The notes under the pieces are model-generated. The model made no database searches. It saw only the letters and a program-made list of their open reading frames with translations, and was not told the origin of the DNA. From contig NZ_FOWV01000002.1 in the NCBI RefSeq assembly GCF_900115545.1, positions 620,001 to 684,000 of the forward strand: DNA of 64,000 bases. The letters run 5' to 3'. Shown piece after piece: positions 45,593 through 54,937 of the stretch; within the stretch, counting starts at the first letter, position 1; each line of letters begins with the position of its first letter. The position numbers and the translations under genes are program-made. Origin of the DNA: Ralstonia sp. NFACC01. GTDB taxonomy: Bacteria > Pseudomonadota > Gammaproteobacteria > Burkholderiales > Burkholderiaceae.

Positions 45593-46510
45593 ATGCTTGA
45601 AATCCGCCACCTACGCACGCTGATCGCCCTGGCCGACGGTGGCTCCGTCTCGCGCGCCGCCGAGCGGCTGCACCTGACGCAGTCGGCGCTGTCGCATCAG
45701 TTGCGCGCGCTGGAGTCGCACTATGGGCTGGCCGTCGTGCGCCGCAAGGGCCAGACGGTGGAATTGACCGAAGCGGGCGAGCGCATGCTTGAACTCGCGC
45801 AAAAGGTCGTTGCCGACATCCAGACCGCCGAGCGCGACCTTGAACGCATCAAGGGCCGCGCGGCCGGCACGCTGCGCATCGCGCTTGAATGCCACACGTG
45901 CTTTGACTGGCTGATGCCCGTGATGGACGCTTTCCGCCAGCGCTGGCCCGAGGTCGAGATGGATCTTGTGTCGGGGTTCCATACCGATCCGCTGGCGCTG
46001 CTCAAGGACGGCCGTGCCGACGTCATCATTGGCTCCGATGCCAAGATGCGACGCGGCGTGGTGTTTGCGCCGCTGTTCCGCTTCGAGATCCTCGCCGTGC
46101 TGCCGGTTGACCACGCGCTGCGCAACAAGAAGTGGCTGGAGGCAAAGGACTTTACGGACCAGACGCTCATCACGTACCCCGTGCCCGAAGAGCGCATCGA
46201 TCTGATCCGGCAGGTCCTGACGCCGGCCGGGATCGCATTCAACCGCCGCACGGCGGAACTGACCATCGCAGTGCTGCAGCTCGTCGCCAGCCGACGTGGG
46301 CTTGCCGCGCTGCCGAGCTGGGGCATCAAGAATTACGTCGATTACGAATACGTCGTGGCCAAGCGTGTCGGCAAGGAGGGCCTGTGGAGCGATCTCTACG
46401 CCGCCATGACGCGCGACTATGCGCAGGCGCCGTTTGCGCAGGACTTTATCGAGACGGCCAAGTCGATCTGCTTTGCGCAGTTGCCGGGCTTGATGCCGCT
46501 GGAAGCGTAA
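45593..46510 (+). CDS. metR: LysR-family activator of methionine synthesis
   Basis: This 305-residue protein has an N-terminal helix-turn-helix (SVSRAAERLHLTQSALSHQLRALE in pieces, about 18-42) and the effector domain that in MetR binds homocysteine. The sequence MLEIRHLRTLIALADGGSVS and the following VVRRKGQTVELTEAGERML are characteristic of MetR. It is divergent from metE, with a perfect TGAA-N5-TTCA site between them. It should activate metE when homocysteine accumulates. Confidence 0.95.
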   Translation: MLEIRHLRTLIALADGGSVSRAAERLHLTQSALSHQLRALESHYGLAVVRRKGQTVELTEAGERMLELAQKVVADIQTAERDLERIKGRAAGTLRIALECHTCFDWLMPVMDAFRQRWPEVEMDLVSGFHTDPLALLKDGRADVIIGSDAKMRRGVVFAPLFRFEILAVLPVDHALRNKKWLEAKDFTDQTLITYPVPEERIDLIRQVLTPAGIAFNRRTAELTIAVLQLVASRRGLAALPSWGIKNYVDYEYVVAKRVGKEGLWSDLYAAMTRDYAQAPFAQDFIETAKSICFAQLPGLMPLEA

Positions 46511-47431
46511 TCAGGCGTGCCCCTTGCGGGGCAGGCGCGGCAACTTGCCTTGCAGACCGTCTTTCAGGAAGTCCAGCAAGTGCCGCGTCGCGAGCGTCCG
46601 GTATCGGCTGGGCATCGCTAGCATGTAAAGGCGGCTGCCAAACACGCTGAACCGATACCCCGGCAGCACGCGTTTGACGTGCCCGTCGCGCAGATCATCA
46701 GCCGCGGCGTAATAGGGCAGGATTCCGAGCCCATTGCCCGAACGCACGGCGGCTTGAAGGAACAGGTAGTTGTCGGACGAGACGCCCGGGTCCAGCGTCA
46801 CGAGTGTCCGTTCATCGCCCAGTTGCGCCGATAGCCGCAGCGGTTGCCCAACCGCAGGCGCGCTGACGATGGTGTGTTCGCCTAGCGCGTCGAGGGTTTT
46901 TGGCATGCCATGCGCGGCCAGGTAATCCGGCGCCGCGCACAGCACCCAGTCAACCTCATCGAGCAGCGTGGCGACGAGCGATTCCGGCGGGTTCGAGACG
47001 ATGCGCAGCGCCACATCCACATCTTCGCCAATCAGGTCGGACACCCGGTTGTCGAACCGCACGTCTAGGCGGATATCCGGATACGCACGCTTGAAGGCCA
47101 CCAGCAGCGGCGACACCAGCAAATGCCCCAACCCCGTCGGCACCGACAGCCGCACGCTGCCTTGCAGTGATTTGCCGAGCGACGAGACCAGCGCGTCGGC
47201 GGCGGCCATTTCGCGCAGGATGCTGCGGCCGTGTTCGTAGATGCCGGCACCCACCTCCGTCGGTTCCACGCGGCGCGTGGTCCGGCGCAGCAATTGCACG
47301 CCCAGTGCGCGCTCAAACGCCTTCAGCCGGTGGCTCACGTTCGAGCGCGTGGTCTGCAGCCGGCGTGCCGCCGCCGACAGGTTGCCCGCATCGACGATTT
47401 CCACGAACAGCTTGAGCGCATTGAGATCCAT
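46511..47431 (-). CDS. LysR-family transcriptional regulator
   Basis: This 306-residue protein starts MDLNALKLFVEIVDAGNLSA with the helix-turn-helix AARRLQTTRSNVSHRLKAFE. The effector domain carries VRLSVPTGLGHLLVSPLLVAF, as in the large AaeR/DmlR-like group. Its stop abuts the metR stop, and it is divergent from an acyl-CoA dehydrogenase gene across 113 bases, the probable target. The earlier in-frame ATG at 47503 would add 24 residues not typical of LysR proteins. Confidence 0.9.
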   Translation of the reverse strand: MDLNALKLFVEIVDAGNLSAAARRLQTTRSNVSHRLKAFERALGVQLLRRTTRRVEPTEVGAGIYEHGRSILREMAAADALVSSLGKSLQGSVRLSVPTGLGHLLVSPLLVAFKRAYPDIRLDVRFDNRVSDLIGEDVDVALRIVSNPPESLVATLLDEVDWVLCAAPDYLAAHGMPKTLDALGEHTIVSAPAVGQPLRLSAQLGDERTLVTLDPGVSSDNYLFLQAAVRSGNGLGILPYYAAADDLRDGHVKRVLPGYRFSVFGSRLYMLAMPSRYRTLATRHLLDFLKDGLQGKLPRLPRKGHA

Positions 47432-47544
47432 GGCGGCCCGCCAGATTGGTGAATTGAATTCGACATTCTGTTGATGCGGGCGCGGATTGTCAAAACACGC
47501 CAACCCGGTAACATCCCCCGGAATATCCCACAGGAGCAGGTGAC

Positions 47545-48702
47545 ATGGCGCTCGACGACGAATCCTTCGGCCTGCTGCAGCAATCGGTGCAGCGATTCAT
47601 CCAGGAACGGCTCGTGCCGGCGGAAAACATTCTCGAGGAAGAGGATGACGTGCCCGCCGACATCGTTGCCGACATGAAGGAGATGGGCCTCTTCGGCCTG
47701 TCGATTCCGGAAGAGCACGGCGGGATTGGCCTGGCGATGGCGCAGGAATGCGAGGTGGCGTACGACCTCGGGCACACGGCGCTGGCTTTCCGCTCGGTGT
47801 TTGGCACCAACGTCGGCATCGGCTCGCAGGGCATCCTGATGGACGGCACCGATGCGCAAAAGGCCAACTACCTGCCGCGCATTGCCAGCGGCGAGCTCAT
47901 CATCTCGTTTGCACTCACGGAACCGAACGCGGGGTCGGATGCTGCATCGCTGCAGACGCGCGCCACGCTGGAAGGCGATCACTACGTCATCAACGGGACC
48001 AAGCGTTTCATCACCAACGCGCCGCGTGCCGGGGCATTTACGCTGATGGCGCGCACGGGCGACGAAGGCGCGGGCGGCATCTCAGCCTTTATCGTGCCGG
48101 CCGACACGCCGGGCATCACGCTCGGCAAGCCCGACAAGAAGATGGGGCAGCGTGGCACCAAGACGTGTGATGTGATGCTCGATAACGTGCGCGTGCCGGC
48201 AGCCAACATCATTGGCGGCGTGGCAGGGCAGGGCTTCAAGACGGCGATGAAGGTGCTGGACCGCGGCCGCCTGCATATCTCGGCGCTGGCATGCGGCATG
48301 GCGCACCGGCTGATGACCGACGCGGTGGCCTATGCCAAGGAGCGCAAGCAGTTCGGACAGCCCATCGCAGACTTTCAATTGATCCAGGCCATGCTGGCCG
48401 ACAGCCAGGCAGAGCTGTACGCCGGCATGTCGATGGTGCGGGATTGCGCGCGCCGGTACGACGCCAAGCCCGTCGGCAAACAGGACCACGAAGTCAGCAT
48501 GCTGGCCTCGTGCACCAAGATGTTCTGCACGGAGATGGTCGGCCGCGTGGCGGACCGTGCTGTACAGATTCACGGTGGCGCGGGCTACATCGCCGAATAC
48601 AAGGCCGAGCGTTTCTACCGCGATGTGCGCCTGCTGCGTCTGTACGAGGGCACTACGCAGATCCAGCAGCTCATCATCGCCAAGAACCTGCTGCGCGACT
48701 AG
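47545..48702 (+). CDS. Acyl-CoA dehydrogenase
   Basis: This 385-residue FAD enzyme introduces a 2,3-double bond into an acyl-CoA. FAD/substrate segments are FALTEPNAGSDAASLQTRA and GRVADRAVQIHGGAGYIAEY. The catalytic Glu is expected in RLYEGTTQIQQLIIAKNLL, the usual C-terminal place for short-chain and general acyl-CoA dehydrogenases. The gene stands alone behind the divergent LysR gene, with no electron-transfer flavoprotein or thiolase next to it, so the acyl chain is not predictable. Confidence 0.92.
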   Translation: MALDDESFGLLQQSVQRFIQERLVPAENILEEEDDVPADIVADMKEMGLFGLSIPEEHGGIGLAMAQECEVAYDLGHTALAFRSVFGTNVGIGSQGILMDGTDAQKANYLPRIASGELIISFALTEPNAGSDAASLQTRATLEGDHYVINGTKRFITNAPRAGAFTLMARTGDEGAGGISAFIVPADTPGITLGKPDKKMGQRGTKTCDVMLDNVRVPAANIIGGVAGQGFKTAMKVLDRGRLHISALACGMAHRLMTDAVAYAKERKQFGQPIADFQLIQAMLADSQAELYAGMSMVRDCARRYDAKPVGKQDHEVSMLASCTKMFCTEMVGRVADRAVQIHGGAGYIAEYKAERFYRDVRLLRLYEGTTQIQQLIIAKNLLRD

Positions 48703-48806
48703 GCTGGCTCTAACAATCTTCCAGGATATGGCTCTGTTTTGGAGCCACGTTCTGGTTCAGAATGGGCGCATTCCTGTTCGATTGCACGGTTGCTGCCGGA
48801 GTTGCC

Positions 48807-49445
48807 ATGTACGTTCCCGCCCACTTTGAAGAATCGCGCCCTGACGCGCTGCACGACCTGATCGCGCAGAACCCGTTCGGGACGCTCGTCACGCATGGCG
48901 AGCATGGGCTGGACGCAAACCACATTCCGTTTTTGCTGCTGCCGGAAGAGGGCAACCTTGGTGCGCTGCATGCCCACGTGGCACGCGCCAATCCGGTCTG
49001 GAAAGACGTGGAAAATGGCGACGAGGTGCTGGTCATCTTCCGAGCGGGCGATGCGTATATCTCGCCAACGTGGTATCCGAGCAAGCACGAAGCCCACCGG
49101 CAGGTGCCGACATGGAACTACCGCGTCGTGCATGCGCATGGTCGTATCACCGTGCGTGACGACGAGCGTTTTGTGCGCGGCGTGCTGGCACGCCTGACGC
49201 GCACACATGAGGCATCGCAACCCACGCCGTGGAAGATGTCCGACGCCCCGGCCGACTACATCGATGACTTGTTGAAGATGATCGTGGGCATCGAGATCGA
49301 GATCACGCGCCTTGAGGGCAAGCTCAAGCTCGGCCAGAACCGGGAAGCGCGCGATGCACGCGGCGCGGGCGAGGCGCTCAAGGCCAACGGCGCGCATGTC
49401 ATTGGCGACGCGATGCTCGCTGCGCTGGCTGCAAAGACGGAATGA
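48807..49445 (+). CDS. PaiB-like FMN-binding negative transcriptional regulator
   Basis: This 212-residue protein has the split-barrel flavin-binding fold. The start MYVPAHFEESRPDALHDLI and the motifs PFGTLVTHG, ISPTWYPSKHEAHRQVPTWN and NYRVVHAHGRI are characteristic of PaiB/transcriptional-regulator proteins. Despite the name, the few studied members act in polyamine or protease gene control by unclear means. An in-frame ATG at 48762 is possible, but homologues begin at MYVP. It converges on fahA. Confidence 0.88.
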   Translation: MYVPAHFEESRPDALHDLIAQNPFGTLVTHGEHGLDANHIPFLLLPEEGNLGALHAHVARANPVWKDVENGDEVLVIFRAGDAYISPTWYPSKHEAHRQVPTWNYRVVHAHGRITVRDDERFVRGVLARLTRTHEASQPTPWKMSDAPADYIDDLLKMIVGIEIEITRLEGKLKLGQNREARDARGAGEALKANGAHVIGDAMLAALAAKTE

Positions 49446-49447
49446 TG

Positions 49448-49476
49448 GGAGCGGCGGACTGTTAATCCGTCGCTCC
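49448..49476. terminator. Stem-loop between convergent paiB-like and fahA genes
   Basis: GGAGCGGCGGA and TCCGTCGCTCC form an 11-base stem with one G-T pair and a 7-base loop, centred in the 39-base gap between two convergent genes. It has no clear U-run, so a bidirectional or weak terminator is likely. Confidence 0.5.
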
Positions 49477-49484
49477 ACACCGCA

Positions 49485-50756
49485 TTACTTCACACTGCGC
49501 GCCGGCAGAATCTCGCCGCGCACTTCCCCAAAGCCCACGCGATAGCCATCGCCCTGGCACCAGCCGGTCATGGTGACTTCGTCGCCGTCTTCTAAGAAGG
49601 CGCGCGTGGTGCCGTTGCCGAGGTCCAGCGGCTGCTTGCCGTTGACGGTCAGCTCCAGCAGGCTGCCGTAGGAATCCGGCGTCGTTCCGCTGATGGTGCC
49701 CGAGCCCATCAGGTCACCCACGCGCACATTGCAGCCGGACACGGTGTGGTGTGCAAGCTGCTGGGCCATCGTCCAGTACATCGCGCGGAAGTTGGTGCGG
49801 GCGATCGTGGTGCGCTCGCCGCCGTGGGGCCGCAGCGCAGTTTCGAGGGCAATGTCGTAGGCGTTGGGACGGCTCTGCCGCAGGTACTCCAGCGGCTCGG
49901 GCGATTGCGCCGGGTTGGCCACGCGGAACGGCTCCAGCGCCTCCATCGTCACGATCCACGGCGAGATCGATGTGCCGAAGCCCTTCGAGTTGAACGGGCC
50001 GAGCGGCACGTATTCCCATTGCTGGATGTCGCGCGCGCTCCAGTCGTTGAGGAGCACGACGCCGAACATATGGTCCGGTGCCGCGTCGACAGAAACCGGC
50101 TCGCCGAGCGCGCTCGGTTTGCCGACCACAAAGGCCATCTCGAGTTCGTAGTCCAGCTTGCGGCAGGCCGTGAAGATCGGGCGCGGCTGATCGGGCAGCT
50201 TGATCTGGCCCATCGGGCGGTGCAGCGGTGTGCCGCTCACCACCACGGAGCTGGCGCGGCCGTTGTAGCCGATCGGGATTTCCAGCCAGTTGGGCAGCAG
50301 CGCGTTCTCGGGATCGCGGAACATGCGGCCGACGTTGGTGGCGTGCTCGCGCGACGAATAGAAATCCGTATAGCCGGGGATGTCGATGGGCAGGTGCATC
50401 ACGGCATGCACTTGCGGCACCAGCGCGCGAGCGTGCAGCGTGGCGTTGTCGCGCACGTGCGTGTCGGCCACGCTGAACAGCGCTTGCAGCTTCTTGCGCG
50501 TTTCCGCCCAGATGGGCTTGCCGAGGGCGATGAAGGTGTTGAGCTTGCCGGTGCGGAACGCGCCGCGTGTTGCTGCGGGGAGCAGGCCAGCGTCATCCAG
50601 GGCGCCGAGATCGATGACCTGATCGCCCAGTGCCACACCTGCGCGTGGCGACGGGTTTTCCTTGGTGGAGAAGATGCCGAAGGGCAGGTTTTCCAGGGGG
50701 AAATGGGTGTCTGGGGTGTTGGCGGATTCTAGCCAGCTTAGTTGGCGGGTGGTCAT
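49485..50756 (-). CDS. fahA: Fumarylacetoacetase
   Basis: This 423-residue final enzyme of tyrosine/phenylalanine catabolism hydrolyses fumarylacetoacetate to fumarate and acetoacetate. Active-site segments are DIPGYTDFYSSREHATNVG, the metal Glu pair in YELEMAFVVGK and LLNDWSARDIQQWEYVPLG with the metal Asp. It has full family length. It lies downstream of hmgA on the same strand but is separated from it by 305 bases that hold a hairpin-rich repeat, so the two may be differentially expressed. Confidence 0.96.
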   Translation of the reverse strand: MTTRQLSWLESANTPDTHFPLENLPFGIFSTKENPSPRAGVALGDQVIDLGALDDAGLLPAATRGAFRTGKLNTFIALGKPIWAETRKKLQALFSVADTHVRDNATLHARALVPQVHAVMHLPIDIPGYTDFYSSREHATNVGRMFRDPENALLPNWLEIPIGYNGRASSVVVSGTPLHRPMGQIKLPDQPRPIFTACRKLDYELEMAFVVGKPSALGEPVSVDAAPDHMFGVVLLNDWSARDIQQWEYVPLGPFNSKGFGTSISPWIVTMEALEPFRVANPAQSPEPLEYLRQSRPNAYDIALETALRPHGGERTTIARTNFRAMYWTMAQQLAHHTVSGCNVRVGDLMGSGTISGTTPDSYGSLLELTVNGKQPLDLGNGTTRAFLEDGDEVTMTGWCQGDGYRVGFGEVRGEILPARSVK

Positions 50757-50822
50757 GATGGGGCGGTGGTTTGTTTGTTGAGTCGGTTATTGCTTGACGT
50801 TGCTGGTGCATCCCTTGTTTCA

Positions 50823-51010
50823 CCCCCTGCCGGGGGCGACTTACTTTCTTTGTCTTGCCAAAGAAAGTAAGCAAAGAAAGGCGCGCCCGAGATGGCGACT
50901 TCCCCTTGAATTTATGTCGCAGGGAGGGGAAGGAGCCAAACTCGCTACGCTCAGACAGGGCTCCTTCCTTTTTCCTCCCTGCAACACAAATTCAAGGCGC
51001 CATCTAGGGC
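50823..51010. repeat. Hairpin-rich dispersed-repeat-like element between hmgA and fahA
   Basis: The 305-base gap holds no gene. Three nested signals are seen: CCCC...GGGG at 50823-50836; a perfect 13-base inverted repeat CTTACTTTCTTTG / CAAAGAAAGTAAG at 50840-50871 with a 6-base loop; and a long imperfect inverted repeat with arms 50885-50937 and 50959-51010, closing with GCCC...GGGC. From memory, CTTACTTTCTTTG-type hairpins recur in intergenic regions of Ralstonia, Burkholderia and xanthomonads, but copy number cannot be checked here. It may act as a transcript terminator or processing site. Confidence 0.7.
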
Positions 51011-51061
51011 AAGGTACGGCCACACCTTCTGGATGCTCGCGTTGGCGCCAAGGCGAAGTTC

Positions 51062-52420
51062 TTAGGGCTTGGTCGGGTCGAAATGCTTCTTCAGGCCTTG
51101 CCAGCATTCGAAGTACTTGGCTTGCAGTTGCGCCGATTCCGCCGCGAAGCGCGTGGGGCGGATCACCGCCGGCGTTTCGAACATGAAGGCCATCGTTGCG
51201 TCGACCTTGTGCGGCTTGGTGGTGTCGCCGTTGCTGGCTTTCTCGAACGTGTCGGCATCTGGCCCGTGGCCACTCATGCAGTTGTGCAGGCTGGCGCCGC
51301 CCGGCACGAAGCCTTCGGCCTTGGCGTCGTACACGCCCTGGATCAGGCCCATGAATTCGCTGGCGACGTTGCGGTGGAACCAGGGCGGGCGGAACGTGTT
51401 CTCGGCGGCCAGCCAGCGCGGCGGGAAGATCACGAAGTCGATCGTGTCCACGCCCGGCGTGGCGGAGGGGCTCTGCAGCACCAGGAAGATCGACGGGTCC
51501 GGATGGTCGTAGCTGATCGAGCCGATGGTGTTGAACAGGCGCAGGTCGTACTTGTACGGCGCGAGGTTGCCGTGCCAGGCAACGACGTCCAGCGGCGAGT
51601 GGCCGATCTTCGCCGTCCACAAGCTGCCCTGGAATTTTGCGACGAGTTCAAAGTTGCCCTCGCGGTCTTCATACCAGGCGTGCGGCGTGAGAAAGTCGCG
51701 CGGGTTGGCCAGGCCGTTCGAGCCGATCACACCCAGGTCCGGCAGGCGGAACATCGCGCCGAAGTTCTCGCAGATGTAGCCGCGCGCGTCGCCATCCGGA
51801 AGTTCGACGCGGAAGCGCACGCCGCGCGGGACGACGGCAATCTCCAGCGGTTCGACATCGACCACGCCCATCTCCGTCAGCAGGCGCAGGCGGCCTTGCT
51901 GAGGGACGATCAGCAGTTCGCCGTCGGCGTTGTAGAAGAAGCGATCGGTCATCGACGCGTTGGCGGCGTACAGGTGGATGCCGCAGCCGGTTTGCGCGTC
52001 CGGCCCGCCGTTGCCGGCGAAGGTGACGATGCCGTCGATGAAATCGGTGCCGGCCGCCGGTGCGGGCAGCGGGTCCCAGCGCAACTGGTTGGGTGAGGGC
52101 GGTACCTCGTTGAAGTTGCTGTGGAAGCGGCCTTGCGCCATGGCTTCGAACGGCAGATGCACGGCGCCCGGACGAATGCGATACAGCCACGAGCGGCGGT
52201 TGTGCGCACGCGGCGCGGTGAATGCCGTGCCGGAAATCTGTTCCGCATATAGGCCATACGGCGCCTTCTGCGGCGAGTTCTGGCCGTGGGGCAGCGCGCC
52301 GGGCAGTGCTTCGGTGGCGAACTCGTTGCCGAAGCCGCTTTGGTAAGGGGGCCGGTCCAGCGACGCGGGGGTGAATGCGAAGGGGGACGCGCTCGGGGCC
52401 GTCGGGGCGAGCATGTTCAT
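51062..52420 (-). CDS. hmgA: Homogentisate 1,2-dioxygenase
   Basis: This 452-residue iron enzyme opens the ring of homogentisate to maleylacetoacetate. Iron ligands by homology to the human enzyme are in [18 protein letters not shown] (His, Glu) and [17 protein letters not shown] (His). The N-terminal [20 protein letters not shown] is a hallmark. It sits between an aromatic-acid transporter gene (62 bases upstream) and fahA. No maleylacetoacetate isomerase gene is present in the window, so that step must be encoded elsewhere. Confidence 0.97.
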   Translation of the reverse strand: MNMLAPTAPSASPFAFTPASLDRPPYQSGFGNEFATEALPGALPHGQNSPQKAPYGLYAEQISGTAFTAPRAHNRRSWLYRIRPGAVHLPFEAMAQGRFHSNFNEVPPSPNQLRWDPLPAPAAGTDFIDGIVTFAGNGGPDAQTGCGIHLYAANASMTDRFFYNADGELLIVPQQGRLRLLTEMGVVDVEPLEIAVVPRGVRFRVELPDGDARGYICENFGAMFRLPDLGVIGSNGLANPRDFLTPHAWYEDREGNFELVAKFQGSLWTAKIGHSPLDVVAWHGNLAPYKYDLRLFNTIGSISYDHPDPSIFLVLQSPSATPGVDTIDFVIFPPRWLAAENTFRPPWFHRNVASEFMGLIQGVYDAKAEGFVPGGASLHNCMSGHGPDADTFEKASNGDTTKPHKVDATMAFMFETPAVIRPTRFAAESAQLQAKYFECWQGLKKHFDPTKP

Positions 52421-52482
52421 GGTGAAGTCCTTGGAGAAAAGTCAGGAGCGTCTTCAGGGAAAGCGTAGTCGTTACCAGACCA

Positions 52483-53883
52483 TCAGGCGGGCTTGCCGGT
52501 TGCGCGACCTGAGGCAAAGCGTGCGGCGTCCGCGCCACTGGCGGCCAGCGTAAGCACCAGCACCATGCCGAACGACACCAGTGCCGGCACCGCCGCGGCC
52601 GAGAACAAGGCCGGGCTGCTCCATTGCATGGCAATCAGTTGTCCGCCGATCACCGGGCCGATGACGGAGCCGATGCGGCCCACGCCAAGGCTCCAGCCGA
52701 TGCCGGTGGCGCGCAGCGTGGTGGGGTAATACGTGGCGGCCAGCGCATTCACCGCGGGCTGTCCGCCGACGATGCAGAAGCCGGCCACGAACACCACCGC
52801 CACCAGCATGGGCAGCGCAGCCGCCACATGGCCGATCAGCCCGACCGTGACGCAGGCGATCAGGAAGCACACGGCCAGCACGCGCACAAAGCCCAGACGA
52901 TCGATCAGCCGGCCCAGTGTGAGCGTGCCGATCACGCCGCCCACCTGCAGCGCGGTGGCTACCAGCACAGCGGTATCCGTCGGATACCCCGCATCGCGAA
53001 TCAGCGTCGGAAGCCAGTTCGACAGGAAATACAGGTCGATCAGGTTCATGAAGTTGATGACCCACAGCACGAGCGTGACCTTGGCGCGGCCTTCCGTGAA
53101 TAGCGCCGAGACTGGCATGCCCCGTGCGGGCGCCTCGGGCACCACGAATTGCGTCTGCGCGTTCACTAGGAGTTGCGGCGCGAGCTTGCCCAGCCAGCGA
53201 GCCAGACGTTGATGGCGCGTTTGTGGATCGCCCTTGAGCACCAGGTATTGCAGGGATTCCGGCAGCCACAGCACCATCATCACGCCAATGGCGAGGGGCA
53301 CCAGCCCGCCCACCAGGAACACTGCCTGCCACCCAAAGCGCGAGAGCAGCGCCGCGCTGACAAAGCCGCCAAGTGCCGCGCCCACGGTAAAGCCGCACGA
53401 CACCAGCATCATCCACGTGACGCGAGAGCGCGCGGGGCTGAACTCACCGGCCAGCGCCATCGCGTTGGGCATGATGCAACCCAGGCCCAGGCCTGTGATG
53501 AAGCGCAAGACGAGTAGCGCCTCCACCGTTGCCACCTGCGTGGTGGCCAGCATGCAGGCCGCAAAGAAGAACGTGGCGACGATCAGCACAGGCCGACGTC
53601 CGAAGCGGTCGCCCAGCACGCCAAACACCAGCGAGCCGACCAGCATGCCGAACAGCCCCGCGCCAAATACCGGCCCGAGGCTTGCCTTGGTGATACCCCA
53701 ATCCTTGATGATGGCCGGCGCCACATAACCCATGGCCTGCACGTCAAAGCCGTCGATGATCAGGCACAGGCCGCAGATGGCAAGCAACAGAATCTGAAAG
53801 CCGCCAACCTTGCCCTGGTCGATCAGGCGGGCGAGGTCGATGGGCGTGGGAGGTGTTTCATGTGCGGCGGGGGCAGGGCGCAT
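52483..53883 (-). CDS. MFS aromatic-acid:H+ symporter (AAHS family)
   Basis: This 466-residue protein has about 12 helices. The first helix contains the family motif DGFDVQAMGYVAPAI and the loop 2-3 motif GDRFGRRPVL, as in PcaK, BenK and MhpT. These proteins import benzoates, hydroxybenzoates and phenylacetates by proton symport. Its location just upstream of hmgA suggests uptake of homogentisate or a hydroxyphenyl precursor, though the substrate is inferred. It is divergent from the LysR gene across 133 bases. Confidence 0.9.
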   Translation of the reverse strand: MRPAPAAHETPPTPIDLARLIDQGKVGGFQILLLAICGLCLIIDGFDVQAMGYVAPAIIKDWGITKASLGPVFGAGLFGMLVGSLVFGVLGDRFGRRPVLIVATFFFAACMLATTQVATVEALLVLRFITGLGLGCIMPNAMALAGEFSPARSRVTWMMLVSCGFTVGAALGGFVSAALLSRFGWQAVFLVGGLVPLAIGVMMVLWLPESLQYLVLKGDPQTRHQRLARWLGKLAPQLLVNAQTQFVVPEAPARGMPVSALFTEGRAKVTLVLWVINFMNLIDLYFLSNWLPTLIRDAGYPTDTAVLVATALQVGGVIGTLTLGRLIDRLGFVRVLAVCFLIACVTVGLIGHVAAALPMLVAVVFVAGFCIVGGQPAVNALAATYYPTTLRATGIGWSLGVGRIGSVIGPVIGGQLIAMQWSSPALFSAAAVPALVSFGMVLVLTLAASGADAARFASGRATGKPA

Positions 53884-53959
53884 GGTGGTCTCCGGTGGCG
53901 GCGTTGCCGCTCTGTTCTGGATTTTTGGTATGCGCGTATTGTCCGGATTGGATGAAAAT

Positions 53960-53971
53960 TTGAAATATCAA
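53960..53971. promoter_or_regulatory. Palindrome in the LysR / transporter divergent region
   Basis: TTGA-AATA-TCAA is an imperfectly nested inverted repeat in a locally AT-rich stretch between the divergent starts. The wider ATTTGAAATATCAAT has LysR T-N11-A geometry. It is a candidate binding site for the adjacent LysR protein. Confidence 0.4.
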
Positions 53972-54016
53972 TGCGAGAATGCGTGCTATTGATTTTATGA
54001 ATGTCGAGGCGCCGCC

Positions 54017-54934
54017 ATGCTGAACCTGCGGGATGTCGATCTGAACCTGCTGGTGCTGTTTCAGGAAATCCTGCGCGAAAAGCGCATTTCCGTCGTGGCC
54101 GAGCGGCTTGGCCTGTCGCAGCCGGCAGTGAGCAACGCGCTCTCGCGCCTACGCCAGACCTTCGACGACGAACTCTTCGTGCGCACGCCGCGCGGCATGA
54201 TGCCGACCGCACTTGCCGAGCAACTGGCAGAACCGGTCGCCACGGCGCTCGACACGCTGCAACGCGCCTTCGGCCAGCGTACGCACTTTGAAGCGGCGAC
54301 CTCCACGCGCACCTTCACACTTGCCATGAGTGACGTCGGCGAGGTGTATTTCATGCCGGTGCTGGCGCAGTTATGTGCCGAGCAGGCGCCCGGCGTGCGC
54401 CTCGATACCATGCGGGCCGGCGGGTTCGACATGAAGGTCGAAATGGAGGCCGGCGCCATCGACCTCGCCATCGGCGCGTTCGATGATCTTTCCGGCGAGA
54501 GCCTCTTCCAGCGCCGGCTGTTCCGGCAGGATTACGTGACGATGTTCCGGCGCGGCCATGCGCTGTCGGAGGGCAAGCTGACGCTGGAGCGCTTTCGCGC
54601 CGCGTCGCACCTCGTGGTGGCAAGTTCGGCCAGCCCTTACAACGCGATCGGGCCGCTGCTGGACAAGGCGGGGATCACGCAATCGGCGCGTTTTTCCGTG
54701 CCGCACTTCGTGGCAGTGCCGTATATCGTCAGCACGACCGACCTGGTGGTGACGGTGCCGCGCAAGCTGGCCGAGCGCGCGGCGCCGCCGTTTGGGCTGG
54801 AGTTCGTTGCGCCGCCGCTCAAGCTGCCGGCATTGCAGACCAATGTGTTCTGGCACCGGCGCTTCCATCAGGACGCCGGCAACCAGTGGCTGCGCAACGT
54901 GGTCGCGCAGCGCTTTGCCGAGCTGGAGAGCTAG
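54017..54934 (+). CDS. LysR-family regulator (NodD/NahR-like), probable regulator of the homogentisate genes
   Basis: This 305-residue protein opens LRDVDLNLLVLFQEILREKR, with helix-turn-helix SVVAERLGLSQPAVSNALSRLR. This start (DLNLL) is typical of the NodD/NahR/LinR branch. It is divergent from the AAHS transporter-hmgA genes and is their likely regulator. In pseudomonads the comparable hmg genes are controlled by an IclR-type repressor, so a LysR here would be a different scheme. It converges on the FAH-family gene with 3 bases between the stops. Confidence 0.9.
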   Translation: MLNLRDVDLNLLVLFQEILREKRISVVAERLGLSQPAVSNALSRLRQTFDDELFVRTPRGMMPTALAEQLAEPVATALDTLQRAFGQRTHFEAATSTRTFTLAMSDVGEVYFMPVLAQLCAEQAPGVRLDTMRAGGFDMKVEMEAGAIDLAIGAFDDLSGESLFQRRLFRQDYVTMFRRGHALSEGKLTLERFRAASHLVVASSASPYNAIGPLLDKAGITQSARFSVPHFVAVPYIVSTTDLVVTVPRKLAERAAPPFGLEFVAPPLKLPALQTNVFWHRRFHQDAGNQWLRNVVAQRFAELES

Positions 54935-54937
54935 GCC

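Noticed and set aside
50841-51620. Minus-strand frame of 259 codons running from hmgA into the repeat
   Set aside because: It is out of frame with hmgA, reads through the hairpin repeat and has shadow-like composition.
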